Assembly: GCF_003116815.1 (NCBI RefSeq)
Contig: NZ_QDKQ01000077.1
Location: 62,001 to 126,000, forward strand
DNA length: 64,000 bases
Direction of reading: 5' to 3'
Origin: Caulobacter endophyticus
Lineage (GTDB): Bacteria; Pseudomonadota; Alphaproteobacteria; Caulobacterales; Caulobacteraceae
Part shown: one piece after another, positions 17,132 to 25,032 of the stretch
How positions within the stretch are numbered: the first letter of the stretch is position 1
Layout: each line of letters starts with the position of its first letter
Program-made: the position numbers and the translations under genes
Notes under the pieces: generated by a model
Told to the model about the DNA's origin: nothing
Database searches by the model: none
The model's input: the letters and a program-made list of their open reading frames with translations, nothing else

Positions 17132-17365
17132 CTACCCAGAACCGCCGAGTCCTCCGCTGACGCCGACCGTGTAGAAACTACGCTGCTTGGTGAAGAACTC
17201 GGCGGCCACGTCCATGGCCGCGATGATCACGAACATCATGTGATAGTCGGGTCCCGAAGGACGCAGGTTACGAAGTTGCTCCACGCAGGCCTGGCGGGCG
17301 GGCCGCAGGGTCTCGAAGAACGCGACCGGATTACTCAGGCCCGAACGGACGTGTCGCTGGGTCAT
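17132..17365 (-). CDS. Small hypothetical protein
   Basis: A 77-residue frame seven bases downstream of the next minus-strand gene, so probably co-transcribed with it. The core SNPVAFFETLRPARQACVEQLRNLRPSGPDYHMMFVIIAAMDVAAEFFT looks folded and helical, with a plausible DNA- or ligand-binding N terminus. I recognise no family. Confidence 0.5.
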   Translation of the reverse strand: MTQRHVRSGLSNPVAFFETLRPARQACVEQLRNLRPSGPDYHMMFVIIAAMDVAAEFFTKQRSFYTVGVSGGLGGSG

Positions 17366-17372
17366 CGCCGCC

Positions 17373-17696
17373 TCAGTCGTAAAGCGACGCGGCCGAGCGC
17401 ATCTTCAGGCCGCTCGTGCCCGGATCGCCCGGCCAGACCTCGAAATAGGCCTGGCGGCCGCCGCACGGGCAGCGCAGGCGGCCGGAAAAGTCTTGGAGGG
17501 GCTGGAAGCCTAGGCCCCGGTCCAGCCAGGAACGGGCGTCGAACTCGGCTCGATCACCGCAAGGGCACAGGGTCTCGATGTGCTGTCCGGGCGCCATCGC
17601 CTGGGCCAGGGTGAAGCCTCGCGCACCCTCGGGCACGAAGAGCGGACGCGAAGGCGCGTGCGTCGGCGCGCGCGGACCGGCGCTTGGGATCGTCAT
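17373..17696 (-). CDS. Zinc-ribbon-like hypothetical protein
   Basis: A 107-residue protein with two CPCG knuckles: LCPCGDRAEFDARSWLDRGLG and RLRCPCGGRQAYFEVWPG. Together they supply four cysteines spaced like a zinc ribbon. It is followed closely by another small gene on the same strand and is divergent from the exonuclease gene. The role is unknown; nucleic-acid binding is plausible. Confidence 0.6.
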   Translation of the reverse strand: MTIPSAGPRAPTHAPSRPLFVPEGARGFTLAQAMAPGQHIETLCPCGDRAEFDARSWLDRGLGFQPLQDFSGRLRCPCGGRQAYFEVWPGDPGTSGLKMRSAASLYD

Positions 17697-17834
17697 GGGG
17701 ATGCTCCAAATGTTCCTATATTGTTCTCATTCTGGTGAGGCTGGAGTCAAGGGTGCGGTTCCCGGCGCTGCCGGGCTCTCGCCATCACCCCCCGCCAGTA
17801 TGGCAAGATGACTTGTCGATTCTCCCGGACGCCC

Positions 17835-18794
17835 ATGCCCGACACCGCACAGACACCGCAGGATCGGACCGAACTCGATCTTGCCGCCCTGGAGACCATG
17901 GCCGCCCAACTCGAGGCCAGCGGCCGATACCGCCTGCTGCGCCGATTGGAGACCTGCACCCTGCATCCCGGCGGCGATCGGGCCAGTCTCAAGCGCGGGA
18001 TCTATCTGGATACCGAGACCACGGGGACCGACGGCCGCCGCGACGAGATCCTCGAATTGGCCATGGTGCCGTTCGATTACGATCCCGAGGGGCGACTGTG
18101 CGCCGTCCATGTCCCGTTCGTGGCCCTCAACCAGCCGACCCATCCCATCCCGCCGGAAATCACCAGGATTACCGGCCTGACCGACGCGATGGTGGCCGGT
18201 CAGGTCATCGATCCTGAAAAGGTCTCCGCCTTTGTCGCAGGGGCGGTGATCGTCATCGCCCACAATGCCGCCTTCGACCGCCTGTTCGCCGAACGTCTCA
18301 GCGAGACCTTCAAGGCCAAGGGCTGGGCCTGCTCGATGAGTCAGGTCGACTGGAAAGGCGAGGGGTTCGAGGGAACCAAGCTCTCCTATCTGGCCAGCCA
18401 GTGCGGCTTCTTCTTCGACGGCCACCGGGCCGAAAACGACTGCCTGGCCGGGCTGGAAATCCTGGGGCGTCCTTTGAAGGACGGCCGCACCGCCCTGGCC
18501 CACCTGCTTGAGGCCGCCCGCGCCCCGACCTGGCGCATCGTCGCCGAGCGCTCACCCTTCGAGATGAAGGACAAGCTCAAGACCCGCGGCTACCGCTGGA
18601 ACGGGGAGGAAGCCGCCGGCCCCAAAGCCTGGTTCACCGACGTCGCCGAGGCCGACTTGGAGGCTGAGCTCCTTTACCTGGCCCAGGACATTTACGGCTA
18701 CGATCCAGGCCTCACCCCAAGGCGGATCACCGCCTTCGAACGGTTCTCCGAGCGCGCCCAGCCTGGCCGCGTCGTGTGCCGGTCAGCGAGCTAG
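17835..18794 (+). CDS. DEDDh 3'-5' exonuclease (DNA polymerase III epsilon-like)
   Basis: A 319-residue protein. The exonuclease domain (about 55-225) shows all DEDDh motifs: YLDTETTGTDGRRDEILELAMV (Asp-Glu), VIAHNAAFDRLF (Asp) and FDGHRAENDCLAGLEIL (His and Asp). A C-terminal extension of about 90 residues contains RSPFEMKDKLKTRGYRWNG. Such stand-alone exonucleases are frequent on alphaproteobacterial ICEs and plasmids. An upstream ATG at 17808 would add nine residues. The stop overlaps the convergent helicase stop (CTAG). Confidence 0.85.
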   Translation: MPDTAQTPQDRTELDLAALETMAAQLEASGRYRLLRRLETCTLHPGGDRASLKRGIYLDTETTGTDGRRDEILELAMVPFDYDPEGRLCAVHVPFVALNQPTHPIPPEITRITGLTDAMVAGQVIDPEKVSAFVAGAVIVIAHNAAFDRLFAERLSETFKAKGWACSMSQVDWKGEGFEGTKLSYLASQCGFFFDGHRAENDCLAGLEILGRPLKDGRTALAHLLEAARAPTWRIVAERSPFEMKDKLKTRGYRWNGEEAAGPKAWFTDVAEADLEAELLYLAQDIYGYDPGLTPRRITAFERFSERAQPGRVVCRSAS

Positions 18795-20503
18795 GTGGTC
18801 GGCAGCGGCCCAAGCCCAACAGCGTTTAGCGCCGCGCGATAGGTGGGAAGGATCTTCTGAGGGACGGCCACCCATAGAAGATCTCGTGGCCGGGTCACGG
18901 CGACATAACCGATCCGACCGTCTTCGGTCCCGACCCCGGCCAGCATCGCATCCAGGTGCGCCTTGGTGACGATGTAGAGCACCGCGTCCAGGCTTTCGCC
19001 TTTGGCGCCATGGACGGTCTCGACCCGCAGCGCCATGGCGGCGGCGGGTTTGAGGGTCGATACCGGAGCGGCGGGCAGGGACTTGGCCGCCAGGCGCATG
19101 GACAGGTTAGCCGCCGGCTTGAGCCCGCTCAGCAACTCGATCTGGGCCAGCATGTCCGCGACCACCACGCGAAGCCGCGTGATCCACTCGGTGTTGGCCT
19201 GCAGGCTCGCGGCGGGCAGCCCCTCGACCGCCGATCGGGCGAACTTCCACACCACACGGCGCACCGGGCGCAGATCAGAATGCCGCGCCGGATCACAGAG
19301 ATGGGCGGCCAGCCCCTTGGGAGGATCTTCCAGCAGCGACTGTTCAAGGGCCTCGCACACCAGTTTGAAGGCGCGATGGACATCGCCGGCGCCGTCTCGC
19401 GCGGTGGCGGCCGCCGCCAGCAGCCGAACCGCGCCGGCCCCGACCGACGAGGTGTCTCCCGCCAAGGTGTTGGCCAGCTTGCTGGCCCGGCAAAGGACCG
19501 CGCTTTTGGCCGGATCCAGGCCGCAGGCTTCGACGGCCTGCCGAAACTGGGCGATGACCAGGTCGTATCGGTCAGGATCGCAAGCGACGGCGTAGGCGCC
19601 GCACGGCGTGGGTCGCGCCGCCCGATCCTCGCCGCCTGTCGAGCCGCTCAAAGCCTTCGCCACGGCGGTGATCGCCGGGATCGACCGATAGTTCGTCGAC
19701 AGAGGGTAGGGGGTGGCGCTGTGGCCCTTGAGATAGGCTCCGTCGGCGCCGGCATACTCGTAGATCCCCTGGTTGGGATCGCCGATCAGGGTGACTACAG
19801 ACCCTGCCTTGCTCAGCGCGGTCAGCACCGCCTGCTGGGCCGAGCCAATGTCCTGGGCCTCATCGACCAGGATCTGGGGATAGCGGTGGGCGAAGGCTTC
19901 CCGCAGCCGCTCTTCATGCACAAGGGCTCGGCAGCACCAATAACGGCCCAGCTCGTGGGTATAGGCGCCCACCTTGCCGAGCCGTTCGACCAAGGCCTTG
20001 GCCGTGGCCCGGTCCAAGTCCTGCTGGTGACCGAAGTGGTCAAGGTAGAACACGAAACGCCGTTCCACGACCTTGACGTGGATGTCCTTGACGCTGATCG
20101 GCGGCGCGCCCTTGGAGGGGGGCGGCAGCGTAAAGCCCTTCAAGAACGGCTCGGACCCGCTGACCAGGAAAGCCGCTCGCGGCGCCTGCATCACCCGGTA
20201 GGCGTGCGGACGCAGGATGTTGGCGGTGATGAAGGCGTCGATGGTGTCGATGTCCACCCGGCCCAGCGCCGAGATCGCCTGGGCCTGGCAGAGCGCCGCA
20301 TAGTCCTTGCGAAACGTGTCGATCGCGACGTTGGAAAACGACAGCAGGGCCACGCGTCCCCGCGGGCGCTCCAAGCGGCGACGCACCGCCAGCAACCGAT
20401 GGACGGCCGTGCGGGTCTTGCCGCTGCCGGCGCAGGCCAGCACCGCCAGGCTTTGCAGGTCCGCCTTGACGACCTCTTCCTGCTCGACCGACAGCCCCGT
20501 CAT
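18791..20503 (-). CDS. gajB: UvrD/PcrA-like SF1 helicase, GajB-like (Gabija)
   Basis: A 570-residue superfamily 1A helicase. Visible motifs in order: Walker A VLACAGSGKTRTAVHRLL (about residue 18), DEAQD in ILVDEAQDIGSAQ, LIGDPNQGIYEYAG, ETVHGAKGESLDAVL and the arginine-finger motif GYVAVTRPRDLL. Its ATG overlaps the stop of the upstream OLD-type gene (ATGA), so the two are translationally coupled. An OLD-type ATPase/TOPRIM followed by a UvrD-like helicase is the Gabija arrangement. The protein is somewhat longer than the roughly 500 residues I remember for Bacillus GajB. Confidence 0.83.
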   Translation of the reverse strand: MTGLSVEQEEVVKADLQSLAVLACAGSGKTRTAVHRLLAVRRRLERPRGRVALLSFSNVAIDTFRKDYAALCQAQAISALGRVDIDTIDAFITANILRPHAYRVMQAPRAAFLVSGSEPFLKGFTLPPPSKGAPPISVKDIHVKVVERRFVFYLDHFGHQQDLDRATAKALVERLGKVGAYTHELGRYWCCRALVHEERLREAFAHRYPQILVDEAQDIGSAQQAVLTALSKAGSVVTLIGDPNQGIYEYAGADGAYLKGHSATPYPLSTNYRSIPAITAVAKALSGSTGGEDRAARPTPCGAYAVACDPDRYDLVIAQFRQAVEACGLDPAKSAVLCRASKLANTLAGDTSSVGAGAVRLLAAAATARDGAGDVHRAFKLVCEALEQSLLEDPPKGLAAHLCDPARHSDLRPVRRVVWKFARSAVEGLPAASLQANTEWITRLRVVVADMLAQIELLSGLKPAANLSMRLAAKSLPAAPVSTLKPAAAMALRVETVHGAKGESLDAVLYIVTKAHLDAMLAGVGTEDGRIGYVAVTRPRDLLWVAVPQKILPTYRAALNAVGLGPLPTT

Positions 20504-22233
20504 CCGCCCTCAATCTGGCAGACATGTTCGATGGCGTCGCGGATGTATTGCGGGACGGCGCACGCCGCGCCTTCTTCAAGGAAGGCCTGGGCCAGGGCCT
20601 GGCCGAAGCGGCCCTTCTGCACGTTGTTCTGCTCGCGCTCGAACATGCCGCAGAACAGCGCCTTGGCGCGGGCCTGGCCGTCTACCAGCGCCGCCACGGT
20701 CTTGACCAGGTCCGCCCCGATGCCTGGATGGATGTCCTTGAGCGCCGCCAGCATGGTGGCGACATTGTCGGCCTCCAAGGCCAGATCGTATTCGAGCGTC
20801 TTCTGGCCGTGGCAGATTTTCACCAGCCCGTCCTGGCTTTGCTGCATCTTGGCGGTGCTGGCGGACACCGTGACGGCGTCACCGGCGGCCGGATAGAGGG
20901 CTTTGCCGTCGGCGCCGACTGGATCGGCGTCGGTGATGATCGCGACGGGCACGCGCAACGCCTTTTCGCCAAAAAGCGGCAGGAAGCAGTCGAAGTTCAG
21001 CCCCTCGACGCTGATGACGCTGACGCCGTGGTCGCGCAGCTTGAACCCGGCCTTCTGGGCCAGGACATTGACCAGCATCAGCTCGGCCGCCCCCTCGACG
21101 AAGATGATCCGGCGGGCAAAGAAGATCTCGGCGCGGGTGATGTCGAGATAGCGCTCAAGCTTCTCGCGCTTGCCCTTTTCGAAGGTCACCTTGCGCGGAA
21201 GGAACGGTTCGACGAAGCCGCCGCGATCGACCAGGCAGATCAGGGTCTTCAACTCGGCGATGCTGGCGAAGTTGGGCGAGTGGCTGGTCACGAAGATCTG
21301 GACCGCCTTTTCCCCCTCGACCGCGGTCTGGATGTCGGTGAGATAGCGCAGCAGCACGGCCTGGAGCTGGGGATGCAGGTGGGCTTCTGGCTCCTCGATG
21401 ATCAAGCCTCGAAACGCTGCGTCGGTGTTCCTGGCCATCTCGCTGAGCACGACAGCCATGAAGATCAGATTGTTGAAGCCCAGTCCGTTCTGGTCGAGCT
21501 CCAAGGCGTCGACCGAGATCGAAAGCCGCGCGGCCAGGCGCTGGAAGTCGCTGACGCTAAGGCCGATCTCCAGCACCTGGGCCAGTTGATCTCCCAGCAT
21601 CGTGGCGTGGCGGCCGGCGATGGCGGCCTGGGTCTGGAGAATGGGCGGATGCTTTCGCAGCGCCGTGTCCAGTTCGATCAAGGCTTCGTTGATGCCGGCG
21701 CGCCCGTCGTCGTCGGCCAGAATGTGCAGCAATCGGGCCAATTGGCTGCCTCGGCTGGGCTTGAGGCCCTGGGAGGCGTCGCGCAGAGCCGGCAGATAGA
21801 CCCCGCGCAGGTGATCGGCCATTTCCGTGGTCAGGCCGTTTTCCCTGTGCTCGCCGCACCAGCGCTTGGCCTGCAATCGCCCGGTCTTGTCGGACGAGCC
21901 GTAGCTTACCGAGAAATGCGCGCGCATCGCACCATCCGCACCCGGTCGGATAGCGGGCATGAACTCGGCCTCATCGTCCAGGTCCAGGTCGGCGAACACA
22001 TACTCGAAGAGGATGTCGCCCTCGGCCGAGCCGGACTTGGGCCGATGGATGTCCTCGGCGGTCATCCGCGGATAGGGCTCGTCGATCCCGCCCAGCAAGG
22101 CGCGAAGGGCGTCGACGACGGCGGTCTTGCCGGTGTTGTTGGGCCCGACAAGGATGTTGAGGCCCGGTTGGAACTCGAGCGTCACATCCTTGAGCTTGCG
22201 GAAATTCCGGATCCGAAGCTCAGCCAGATACAC
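20500..22233 (-). CDS. gajA: OLD-family ATPase/TOPRIM endonuclease, GajA-like (Gabija)
   Basis: From the GTG at 22233 the product is 577 residues, essentially the length I recall for GajA. That start has a GGAGAG site six bases upstream and begins directly at the ATPase fold; the open frame continues to 22536 but the added residues look non-coding. Motifs: Walker A in ILVGPNNTGKTAVVDAL, LIIEEPEAHLHPQLQAVLLRYL (signature and Walker B), and a C-terminal TOPRIM domain with IFVEGAAELMLVNVLA and AIITDADPVG. In Gabija, GajA nicks DNA when nucleotides fall during phage infection, together with GajB. Confidence 0.85.
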   Translation of the reverse strand: MYLAELRIRNFRKLKDVTLEFQPGLNILVGPNNTGKTAVVDALRALLGGIDEPYPRMTAEDIHRPKSGSAEGDILFEYVFADLDLDDEAEFMPAIRPGADGAMRAHFSVSYGSSDKTGRLQAKRWCGEHRENGLTTEMADHLRGVYLPALRDASQGLKPSRGSQLARLLHILADDDGRAGINEALIELDTALRKHPPILQTQAAIAGRHATMLGDQLAQVLEIGLSVSDFQRLAARLSISVDALELDQNGLGFNNLIFMAVVLSEMARNTDAAFRGLIIEEPEAHLHPQLQAVLLRYLTDIQTAVEGEKAVQIFVTSHSPNFASIAELKTLICLVDRGGFVEPFLPRKVTFEKGKREKLERYLDITRAEIFFARRIIFVEGAAELMLVNVLAQKAGFKLRDHGVSVISVEGLNFDCFLPLFGEKALRVPVAIITDADPVGADGKALYPAAGDAVTVSASTAKMQQSQDGLVKICHGQKTLEYDLALEADNVATMLAALKDIHPGIGADLVKTVAALVDGQARAKALFCGMFEREQNNVQKGRFGQALAQAFLEEGAACAVPQYIRDAIEHVCQIEGG

Positions 22234-22509
22234 GCCGTTCTCTCCAAACACCGGCGTCCGTTCGACGGTCAGACGCGCGATTCGCAGTATGGGGACAGCT
22301 ACGCCGCAAAGGCGATCCCCTCGCGCGGCGCAACCGACCGGAGCGTCATGGTATAGGCGCACCGACGGGCGGGGGCGGATGTTTCGCCCAGCGGCTACGG
22401 GGCCGAGTGGGGAAAACCAAGAGAGAGGCGCGCACCGGCAAAATGCACATCTCAGCCTGCCCGACGTCTCGAAGTTGGCGGGCGTCGGAGAACAAACTGG
22501 GCACAAAAC

Positions 22510-24219
22510 GTGGCTTGTGTCGGCGACTCGGCGCATCGTCTTGGTGTGTCACGGCAAGACAAGATTGGCCGCAATCAGGCCTGCCCCTGCCAGAGCGGCA
22601 AGAAGTTCAAGCATTGCTGCGGCGCATTGCGGCCGTCTCCCCAGGTGCGCCCCGCGCCCCCCAAGCTCAAGGCGGCGATGCGCCAGGTGCGAAACGCCCA
22701 GGAAGCTCGCGAACGCTTGCGCGCCAAGCAGCAGGGCCACGGTCGTCCGATCATTAGTCTCGAGGCCGACGGCTATCGCACGGTGGCGATCGGCAACCGC
22801 ATGATGTGGTCAAGGCGGTGGCGGTTCTTCACCGACTTCCTGCTCGACTACCTCAAGGACCAACTGGGCCGCGAATGGGGCGTGGAACAGATCAAGGCCA
22901 GGTCGAGCCATCCGGTCTTCCGGTGGATGAGACGGCTTGGCGAGGCCTCTCAGCAGAACCACGCGGTTTCAGGCGGGGTGCTGACGGCCGTCGAGGTGGG
23001 GTGGCTGACCGCCCTGTTCGGGCTGGGCTACGCGCTCTACCTGATCGCTCACCATGACCAGCTGGCGCCCAGCCTCTTGGTGCGATTGCGCAGTCCTGTG
23101 ACCTTCAAGGCCGCTTACTACGAGACCTTGGTCGCGGCGGCCTTCGCCAAGGCCGGCTACGCGATCGAATGGGCCGAGCTGGGGGCGACCGGCAAGCCGA
23201 CGCCCGAGCTTTGGGCCACGGCGCGTTCCGGCGTGAAATATGCGGTGGAAGCCAAGTGCAAGGATGGCTGGAAAAGCGCGCTCGACCCCACCGACCAGGC
23301 GTTCGTCGACGAACTGCGCCAGTGGATCCGCGATCAGATCTACAAGGCCTCCAAGAAGAGGTTGGAAAACCCGATCTACTGGTTCGAGCTATCGATCCCG
23401 ATTTTGTTCGACGAAGCCCAATGGCACGCGGTGCGTAAGATCGTGGTGGCGACGATCACCGGGGCCGAAGGCCTGACCGTTGCCGGCGCGCCGGCCGCGC
23501 CCGCCTATGTCTTCGTCACCAACAACGTGCAGCTGGTCAACGATGACGCGGTCGGCTCTCCGCAAACGACGATGCTGGAGGGCTTCAAGCATCCGGACCT
23601 GAAGTCCAACATCTATCTGCCGCTTGAGGCGGCGTTCGAGTCACGCGATCGCCACCGGGACGTCACCTGGGTGTTCGATTGCCTCAAAGAGGTTCAGCGC
23701 GTTCCCACCACTTTCGACGGCCATCCTTCCGAACTGCTGGACGCCCAGGGCGCGCCCCTGGCCAGCTTCAAGATCGGCGAGGCCTTGGAAGTGGTCGGCG
23801 ACGACGGCAAGACCCTGGCGGGCGTCGTCGAGGATGTTTGTTCCATGGGCGACAGGGCCTTCGTCTACCTGGTCAATGACGGGCGGCGCTATTCAGCGAT
23901 CGTTCCGCTGACCCCCGAGGAGATCGCGGCCGTGGAAATTCATGGCGACGCCATCTTCGGCAAACCCGAAGGGCCGCATCGCAATCTCGAAGGTGATCCG
24001 CTGCGGCTCTATGATTGGCTCCTGGAGGTCTACACGGCCTATCCGCGCGACGTGCTGCTGCGACAGATGGCGGAGAACCACCCAGGCCAAAGCTTCGACC
24101 ACATGGCCAACAAGGCATTGGCCACATCCCTGGCGCGGGGCTACGCCGCCGGAGCCCATCGGATGCAGGAGGCGCGTCGCGCTCCCGACGGCGCCGAGCC
24201 GCACGCCTGGCATCGATGA
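22510..24219 (+). CDS. SEC-C motif protein with PD-(D/E)XK-like nuclease pattern
   Basis: A 569-residue protein if GTG 22510 is used (GTG 22546 is an alternative; neither has a strong ribosome site). Residues 19-37 form a SEC-C zinc motif, KIGRNQACPCQSGKKFKHCC. The middle part contains YYETLVAAAFAKAGYAIEWAE, then KYAVEAKCKDGWK; an acidic residue followed by E-x-K in this order is the pattern of the restriction-endonuclease-like fold. It diverges from the Gabija pair with about 280 bases between them. I infer a nuclease with a nucleic-acid-binding zinc motif in a defence island. Confidence 0.7.
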   Translation: MACVGDSAHRLGVSRQDKIGRNQACPCQSGKKFKHCCGALRPSPQVRPAPPKLKAAMRQVRNAQEARERLRAKQQGHGRPIISLEADGYRTVAIGNRMMWSRRWRFFTDFLLDYLKDQLGREWGVEQIKARSSHPVFRWMRRLGEASQQNHAVSGGVLTAVEVGWLTALFGLGYALYLIAHHDQLAPSLLVRLRSPVTFKAAYYETLVAAAFAKAGYAIEWAELGATGKPTPELWATARSGVKYAVEAKCKDGWKSALDPTDQAFVDELRQWIRDQIYKASKKRLENPIYWFELSIPILFDEAQWHAVRKIVVATITGAEGLTVAGAPAAPAYVFVTNNVQLVNDDAVGSPQTTMLEGFKHPDLKSNIYLPLEAAFESRDRHRDVTWVFDCLKEVQRVPTTFDGHPSELLDAQGAPLASFKIGEALEVVGDDGKTLAGVVEDVCSMGDRAFVYLVNDGRRYSAIVPLTPEEIAAVEIHGDAIFGKPEGPHRNLEGDPLRLYDWLLEVYTAYPRDVLLRQMAENHPGQSFDHMANKALATSLARGYAAGAHRMQEARRAPDGAEPHAWHR

Positions 24220-24343
24220 CGGCTCGGCCTTTTGGCGGCGCCTCTGCCGACCACGGCCATCTTGTCCGCAAGGCCATCGAAACCTGTCTTGGCCACCCAG
24301 GTCGTGAGCGTAGTTGGAAGGTCCTGTTCAACGAGGACGACAC

Positions 24344-24682
24344 ATGACGTTCAACGCGCTGCTGACCCAATATCTCGACGCCGCCCGCCAGGCCGCCGAC
24401 CAACTCGAACGCCCTCTGGATCCGCTCAGCCAACTGCGCCGGATCGCCTGGGCGCTTGCTGAGATCGAGGCCAAAACCATCCTCACGCCGCCGATCATGC
24501 GGGCGTTGGCCGACACGCGTTCGGCGCTCGACGAAGCCGTCAGGCGGGTCAACAGCGTTCTGCTGATCCTGGAGGGCATGGCGTCGGCCCAGGCTCTATT
24601 GCGCGTCCGGATCGACGCCTTGGCCAGGGCGCTGCGGTCGGCCGATCCCGATCCGACCACCGCTTTCCTCCACGGGCTGTAG
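24344..24682 (+). CDS. Small helical protein of unknown function
   Basis: A 112-residue, largely helical product (for example ALLTQYLDAARQAADQLERPLDPLSQLRRIAWALAEIE). The ATG at 24344 follows a GAGGACG site; the gene starts 124 bases after the SEC-C gene on the same strand and may share its transcript. No family recognised. Confidence 0.6.
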   Translation: MTFNALLTQYLDAARQAADQLERPLDPLSQLRRIAWALAEIEAKTILTPPIMRALADTRSALDEAVRRVNSVLLILEGMASAQALLRVRIDALARALRSADPDPTTAFLHGL

Positions 24683-24833
24683 TCGCGCCCATCCGCGGAG
24701 GGGGTGAGACCCGAAGCAGGGCCGGCCGCAGTCCTGGACGGGGCTCCTGAAGTTCGAGGGACCATCTCTGCGACGGCCCGGTTTCGCTGGTGCGGCCCCT
24801 GGATCTTCTCCGGGCGCTGCCGCGCCCGCGTGG

Positions 24834-25025
24834 CTTGGGGCTCCGCCCCCGGCGCACTTCGGATCGTCTTCCACCCCGCTTCGGGCGACGCGGGCAGGGC
24901 GAGCAATCGCCAGCCGACGCCCTGCAGCCGGGTCCCTGCGAAGCCGCCCCTCCGTTTGCACCCCCGGTCTCGCCGACGGGCAGGGGTTCAGGCGCGCCTT
25001 GCGCCTGCACCCCTGTCCCAAGGAG
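24834..25025 (+). repeat. Structured 5' leader of the ParB-like gene (leader copy 2)
   Basis: These bases closely match 12629-12797 in front of DUF3768. Shared blocks include CCTGCAGCCGGGTCC, GCGAAGCCG and CCCGGTCTCGCCGACGGGC. The last hairpin before the AAGGAG ribosome site (24983-24993 with 25003-25013) is present in both copies although its sequence differs, suggesting selection for RNA structure. The whole interval 24683-25032 contains no supported gene. Confidence 0.65.
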
Positions 25026-25032
25026 GCAGATC

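Noticed and set aside
22234..22536. N-terminal extension of the GajA-like protein
   Set aside because: The extension is Cys/Arg/Pro-rich, covers the divergent promoter and overlaps the SEC-C start. GTG 22233 has a ribosome site and gives the expected length.
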